Source of the DNA: a virus
Reading direction: 5' to 3' (one strand)
IMG/VR virus record: IMGVR_UViG_3300023481_000012
Coordinates: 1 to 24,134 of that record
DNA: 24,134 nt
Part shown: in pieces, positions 22,110 to 24,134 of the stretch
How positions within the stretch are numbered: the first letter of the stretch is position 1
How the letters are laid out: every line of letters begins with the position of its first letter
The notes under the pieces: generated by a model
Told to the model about the DNA's origin: nothing
The model's database searches: none
What the model saw: the letters and a program-made list of their open reading frames with translations, nothing else
Program-made: the position numbers and the translations under genes

Positions 22110-22519
22110 ACATAAAAGACCAATTAATAAGACATGAGGGGTTAAGACTCGATCTATATAAGGATTCAGTCGGTAAGCTTACGATAGGGGTAGGTAGAAA
22201 TATCGATGATATTGGCATATCGAAAGATGAAGCCATGTACTTACTTGATAATGATATCAAAAAAGTAGAGGAACAAGTCTCGCATTTCTTCTGGTATAAA
22301 GACTTAAGCGAAGCAAGAAAGAAAGTAATTATAGACATGGTATTTAATCTCGGCTTAACCCGGTTTAAGGGTTTCAAAAAGACCATAGCGTACATTGCGG
22401 CAGGCAATTTCGATCTCGCATCAATTGAGATGCTGTCGAGCCGTTGGGCTGACCAAGTAGGTAGTAGAGCACATACTTTATCCAATATAATGAAAGATGA
22501 TATCGATATAAACGATTAG
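22106..22519 (+). CDS. Endolysin: T4-type lysozyme (GH24)
   Basis: A 137-aa muramidase with the E-8x-D-5x-T triad: Glu11 (RHEG), Asp20 and Thr26 (SVGKLTIGVG). VFNLGLTRFKGFKKT (about 79-93) matches the second conserved helix. It hydrolyses the glycan backbone of peptidoglycan at lysis. No signal peptide or SAR segment, so it needs a holin to reach the wall. It overlaps the fibre gene by 4 nt and stops with TAG before the lysis-membrane genes. Confidence 0.88.
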   Translation: MNIKDQLIRHEGLRLDLYKDSVGKLTIGVGRNIDDIGISKDEAMYLLDNDIKKVEEQVSHFFWYKDLSEARKKVIIDMVFNLGLTRFKGFKKTIAYIAAGNFDLASIEMLSSRWADQVGSRAHTLSNIMKDDIDIND

Positions 22520-22533
22520 ATGATTAAATGAAC

Positions 22534-22548
22534 AGTATAAACTATACT
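22534..22548 (+). promoter_or_regulatory. Palindromic element or weak promoter before the membrane lysis genes
   Basis: AGTATA and TATACT form a 15-bp palindrome around AAC. TATAAACTATACT (22536-22548) is identical to the -10 region of the terminase promoter (5097-5109). Only a weak -35 (ATGATT, 22520-22525) stands 17 nt upstream, so a regulator-binding site fits as well as a promoter. Confidence 0.4.
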
Positions 22549-22562
22549 TATAGGTAATTGAG

Positions 22563-22817
22563 ATGGCTAAATACAGCAAAAGCGATAGGCGTAAAATGAC
22601 AGTTAAAGAACGAGTTATTGATATGATACCGGTAAGCTCAGTGATAGTAATTTTATTACTTATCTTAAATACTGTTAGTGGGATTAAAGATGTTGTGTAT
22701 GCAGAAAGGTCGGTTAACCATGTTCAGGACGAATCTATTACCACCTTAAAGGAAAGAGTAGCAATAAATACTGATGATATTAAAGTGCTTCAAGTTGATG
22801 TATGGAAACATAAATGA
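22563..22817 (+). CDS. Single-TM membrane protein of the lysis cassette (84 aa)
   Basis: An 84-aa protein with a basic N-terminus, one transmembrane segment (IPVSSVIVILLLILNTVSGI, about 22-41) and a hydrophilic helical C-terminus (about 45-84) that may be a coiled coil. The position between lysozyme and holin suggests a spanin-like or holin-accessory role; no lipobox is seen. An AGG 8 nt upstream of ATG is a fair SD. It overlaps the next gene by 4 nt. Confidence 0.6.
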   Translation: MAKYSKSDRRKMTVKERVIDMIPVSSVIVILLLILNTVSGIKDVVYAERSVNHVQDESITTLKERVAINTDDIKVLQVDVWKHK

Positions 22818-23074
22818 AAATACTTAAAATACTAGGTAATATTAAAACCATAAGTGCAGGTTTATTATCGATAATGGTCGCCTTAGCTGCCGTAGCTGAT
22901 ACCCGATACATAACTTATGATGTCATCCAGGTAAGGGATATTAAACAAATACGCCGTGCGATTTCAGAATTACAAGTTAGAATGAATTTTACAAAATCAG
23001 AAACAGATAAATTAATGTATGAGACGATCATTAAGATGAAAGAGAATCAAATTAAAGAGATTAAGGGGGAATAA
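22814..23074 (+). CDS. Membrane protein with C-terminal coiled coil (possible i-spanin)
   Basis: An 86-aa protein with an N-terminal transmembrane helix (ISAGLLSIMVALAAVA, about 13-28) and then a charged coiled-coil helix (VRDIKQIRRAISELQVRMN, then KLMYETIIKMKENQIKEIKGE). The topology, short cytosolic part and periplasmic coiled coil, is like that of an inner-membrane spanin. No partner o-spanin with a lipobox is seen nearby. It is followed after 1 nt by the holin gene; its end holds the holin SD (GGGGGA). Confidence 0.55.
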   Translation: MKILKILGNIKTISAGLLSIMVALAAVADTRYITYDVIQVRDIKQIRRAISELQVRMNFTKSETDKLMYETIIKMKENQIKEIKGE

Positions 23075-23075
23075 T

Positions 23076-23483
23076 ATGCTTAGTTTATTTACATCGTTAA
23101 TTCCAAGTTTGTTTAAGATAGGCGATAAGTTAATAGTAGACCAAGATAAAAAGGCAGAATACGCTTTTAAAGTACAAGAGATGATGTTTAAGCAAATGGA
23201 AGTAATGCTAAACGTTAAGACCTTCCCATGGATAGATGCCTTGGTTAAACTGTCCTACGCATCAGAATCAATTATTAAAGGTTTATTCAGGCCACTTGGT
23301 GCAGCCGCATTAACCGGGTTTGCTATTTATGCAGACATCTACGGAATTAACCTATCCGAAGGTGTTGAGCTTATTCTATACGGTGCTTTCCCTGCATGGG
23401 GTGTATCACGACATACCGAAAAGAAAGATAAACTAAAAGCCAAGCAATATCAGATTGATATGGATGATGATTATAGTAGTTAA
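23076..23483 (+). CDS. Holin with three predicted membrane segments
   Basis: A 135-aa protein with the 3-TM holin pattern: a hydrophobic amphipathic N-terminus (LFTSLIPSLF), FPWIDALVKLSYASESI, the central FRPLGAAALTGFAIYADIY (about 73-91) and VELILYGAFPAWGVSRHTEK (about 97-116), with a charged acidic tail. The pattern RPLGAAALTGFAIYADIYG fits the holin-3TM family known from gene transfer agents and phages. It forms the lesion that lets out the lysozyme. Strong SD GGGGGA lies upstream. It is the last gene of the rightward transcript. Confidence 0.75.
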   Translation: MLSLFTSLIPSLFKIGDKLIVDQDKKAEYAFKVQEMMFKQMEVMLNVKTFPWIDALVKLSYASESIIKGLFRPLGAAALTGFAIYADIYGINLSEGVELILYGAFPAWGVSRHTEKKDKLKAKQYQIDMDDDYSS

Positions 23484-23485
23484 AT

Positions 23486-23520
23486 AAAAAAGGTCTCTTG
23501 GCTGGGAGCCTTGAGACCTT
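23486..23520 (-). terminator. Intrinsic terminator facing the leftward genes
   Basis: AAGGTCTC and GAGACCTT form an 8-bp stem (23490-23497 with 23513-23520), continued by GGCT/AGCC around GGG after a TT/TT bulge. Read leftward, the stem is followed by six T and ATTT; read rightward it is followed by TTAAAAT. It should end the leftward transcript well and the rightward one only in part. Confidence 0.75.
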
Positions 23521-23582
23521 AAAATATCAGATAAAAGGGTTAAGAATACCTAATTGCAATATTATAATTGTTATTTATTATT

Positions 23583-23957
23583 TTAGCAATGGAATCCCGG
23601 TCTATTTAACTCCCTGCAGACTAAAAGTGCGAATTTAAGACGATACATATCTAGTGGCTTTAACTTAATACCGATGTTTTCAATTAAAGTAAGATCCTTT
23701 TTATACCGCTTAAGCCTGCCTGTGGTTAATTCTAACGGTTTCGCAGGTAAATCTAGCATCGGTACAGTCAAAAGTATATTTAACGCCCAATCGAGAACTA
23801 GAAACACGGTAACTTGAGGTATAAGTACGACCTTAATCCACAAAGGTACGTTCTTTTTATTTTTAAGGTATTTCCACTTAATCACCATTAAGTAAAAATA
23901 CCCGATACCAGTTAAAATCGATACTACTACTAATAATTTCCAGTATTGCTCAATCAT
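23583..23957 (-). CDS. Leftward membrane protein (124 aa, unknown)
   Basis: A 124-aa protein with two likely membrane segments: LLVVVSILTGIGYFYLMVI (about 8-26) and IKVVLIPQVTVFLVLDWALNILLTVPML (about 41-68). A charged cytosolic part (LTTGRLKRYKKDL, KLKPLDMYRLKFALLVCREL) follows. I recall similar proteins with a DW...DLP motif in other phages but no function. SD GGGGTGA lies upstream of its ATG. Its start overlaps the stop of the next leftward gene by 8 nt. It may act in membrane or superinfection control; that is a guess. Confidence 0.6.
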   Translation of the reverse strand: MIEQYWKLLVVVSILTGIGYFYLMVIKWKYLKNKKNVPLWIKVVLIPQVTVFLVLDWALNILLTVPMLDLPAKPLELTTGRLKRYKKDLTLIENIGIKLKPLDMYRLKFALLVCRELNRPGFHC

Positions 23958-24134
23958 CTTTCACCCCGTTTAGTTTTTCGTTAAGTTCAATTAATTTAAG
24001 ATTCATCATTCTTGAAGCGCAAACCATCCGCCCCACAGGATTGGAATGTTTAGCTATCGTCATTTCAACCTTTCGCCACCATCCATTTTTTATCCATAAA
24101 TCCCGGTCATTCTTAGCGTATTTCCGTATCTCCC
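23950..24134 (-). CDS. Leftward hypothetical protein, cut by the window edge
   Basis: An open frame runs from the right edge to TGA (23952 to 23950). The visible 60 residues are basic (RKYAKNDRDLWIKNGWWRKVEMTIAKH) and end in a helix (LKLIELNEKLNGVKDD). The overlap with the following ATG (8 nt) and the SD it holds show an operon with the membrane gene. The N-terminus lies outside. No family is recognised. Confidence 0.5.
   Translation of the reverse strand, partial: EIRKYAKNDRDLWIKNGWWRKVEMTIAKHSNPVGRMVCASRMMNLKLIELNEKLNGVKDD

Noticed and set aside
1-24134. tRNA genes, CRISPR arrays, insertion sequences, attachment sites
   Set aside because: No cloverleaf, no spaced direct-repeat array, no transposase and no integrase or att-like repeat was seen on reading; short att cores could escape the eye.

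Overview
The window is most of a temperate-type, siphovirus-like phage or prophage genome of an AT-rich Gram-negative, probably gammaproteobacterial, host. The evidence is the order of genes: a divergent regulatory region, a lambda O/P-like replication pair, DNA-processing enzymes, terminase, DUF4055-type portal, MuF-like protein, scaffold, P22-like coat, head-tail connectors, tail tube, G/GT chaperones, tape measure, tail tip, fibres and a lysis cassette. The Dam-like methylase, P1 Ref-like nuclease, lambda P-like loader and a twin-arginine signal all suit a proteobacterial host; the exact host cannot be read from the sequence. No integrase or CI repressor is inside the window, so lysogeny is inferred only from the switch-like left end.

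Layout. 1-520: intergenic DNA and a leftward 85-aa gene facing a Cro/YdaS-like gene across a 17-bp perfect palindrome and two sigma70-like promoters. 523-2340: Cro-like gene, a small overlapping ORF, the replication initiator (with an iteron-like and microsatellite region) and helicase loader, then a zinc-ribbon protein. 2350-4640: small early genes, an adenine methylase, a Ref-like nuclease, a membrane ORF broken by TGA, a VRR-NUC nuclease and two small ORFs. 4627-5088: a Tat-signal protein. 5146-12774: packaging and head genes. 12771-15101: connectors and tail tube. 15111-17792: tail chaperones and tape measure. 17789-22109: tail tip and fibres. 22106-23483: lysozyme, two single-TM proteins and a three-TM holin. 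23486-24134: a terminator facing two leftward genes, the second cut by the window edge.

How it works together: early promoters sharing the octamer TTGACAAC drive regulation and replication. Late genes form long runs of overlapping or closely spaced ORFs, re-started by promoters just before the small terminase, portal and scaffold genes; two of these -35 boxes contain the stop codon of the gene before. The most notable signals are a complete -1 frameshift cassette between the tail chaperones, an amber codon followed by an open in-frame 126-codon extension of the portal, a pair of proteins (one with a Tat signal, one in the head cluster) that appear to share a domain, and a 17-bp inverted repeat that would bury the ribosome-binding site of the replication initiator in read-through transcripts while its core GTAACG motif recurs inside the initiator gene.
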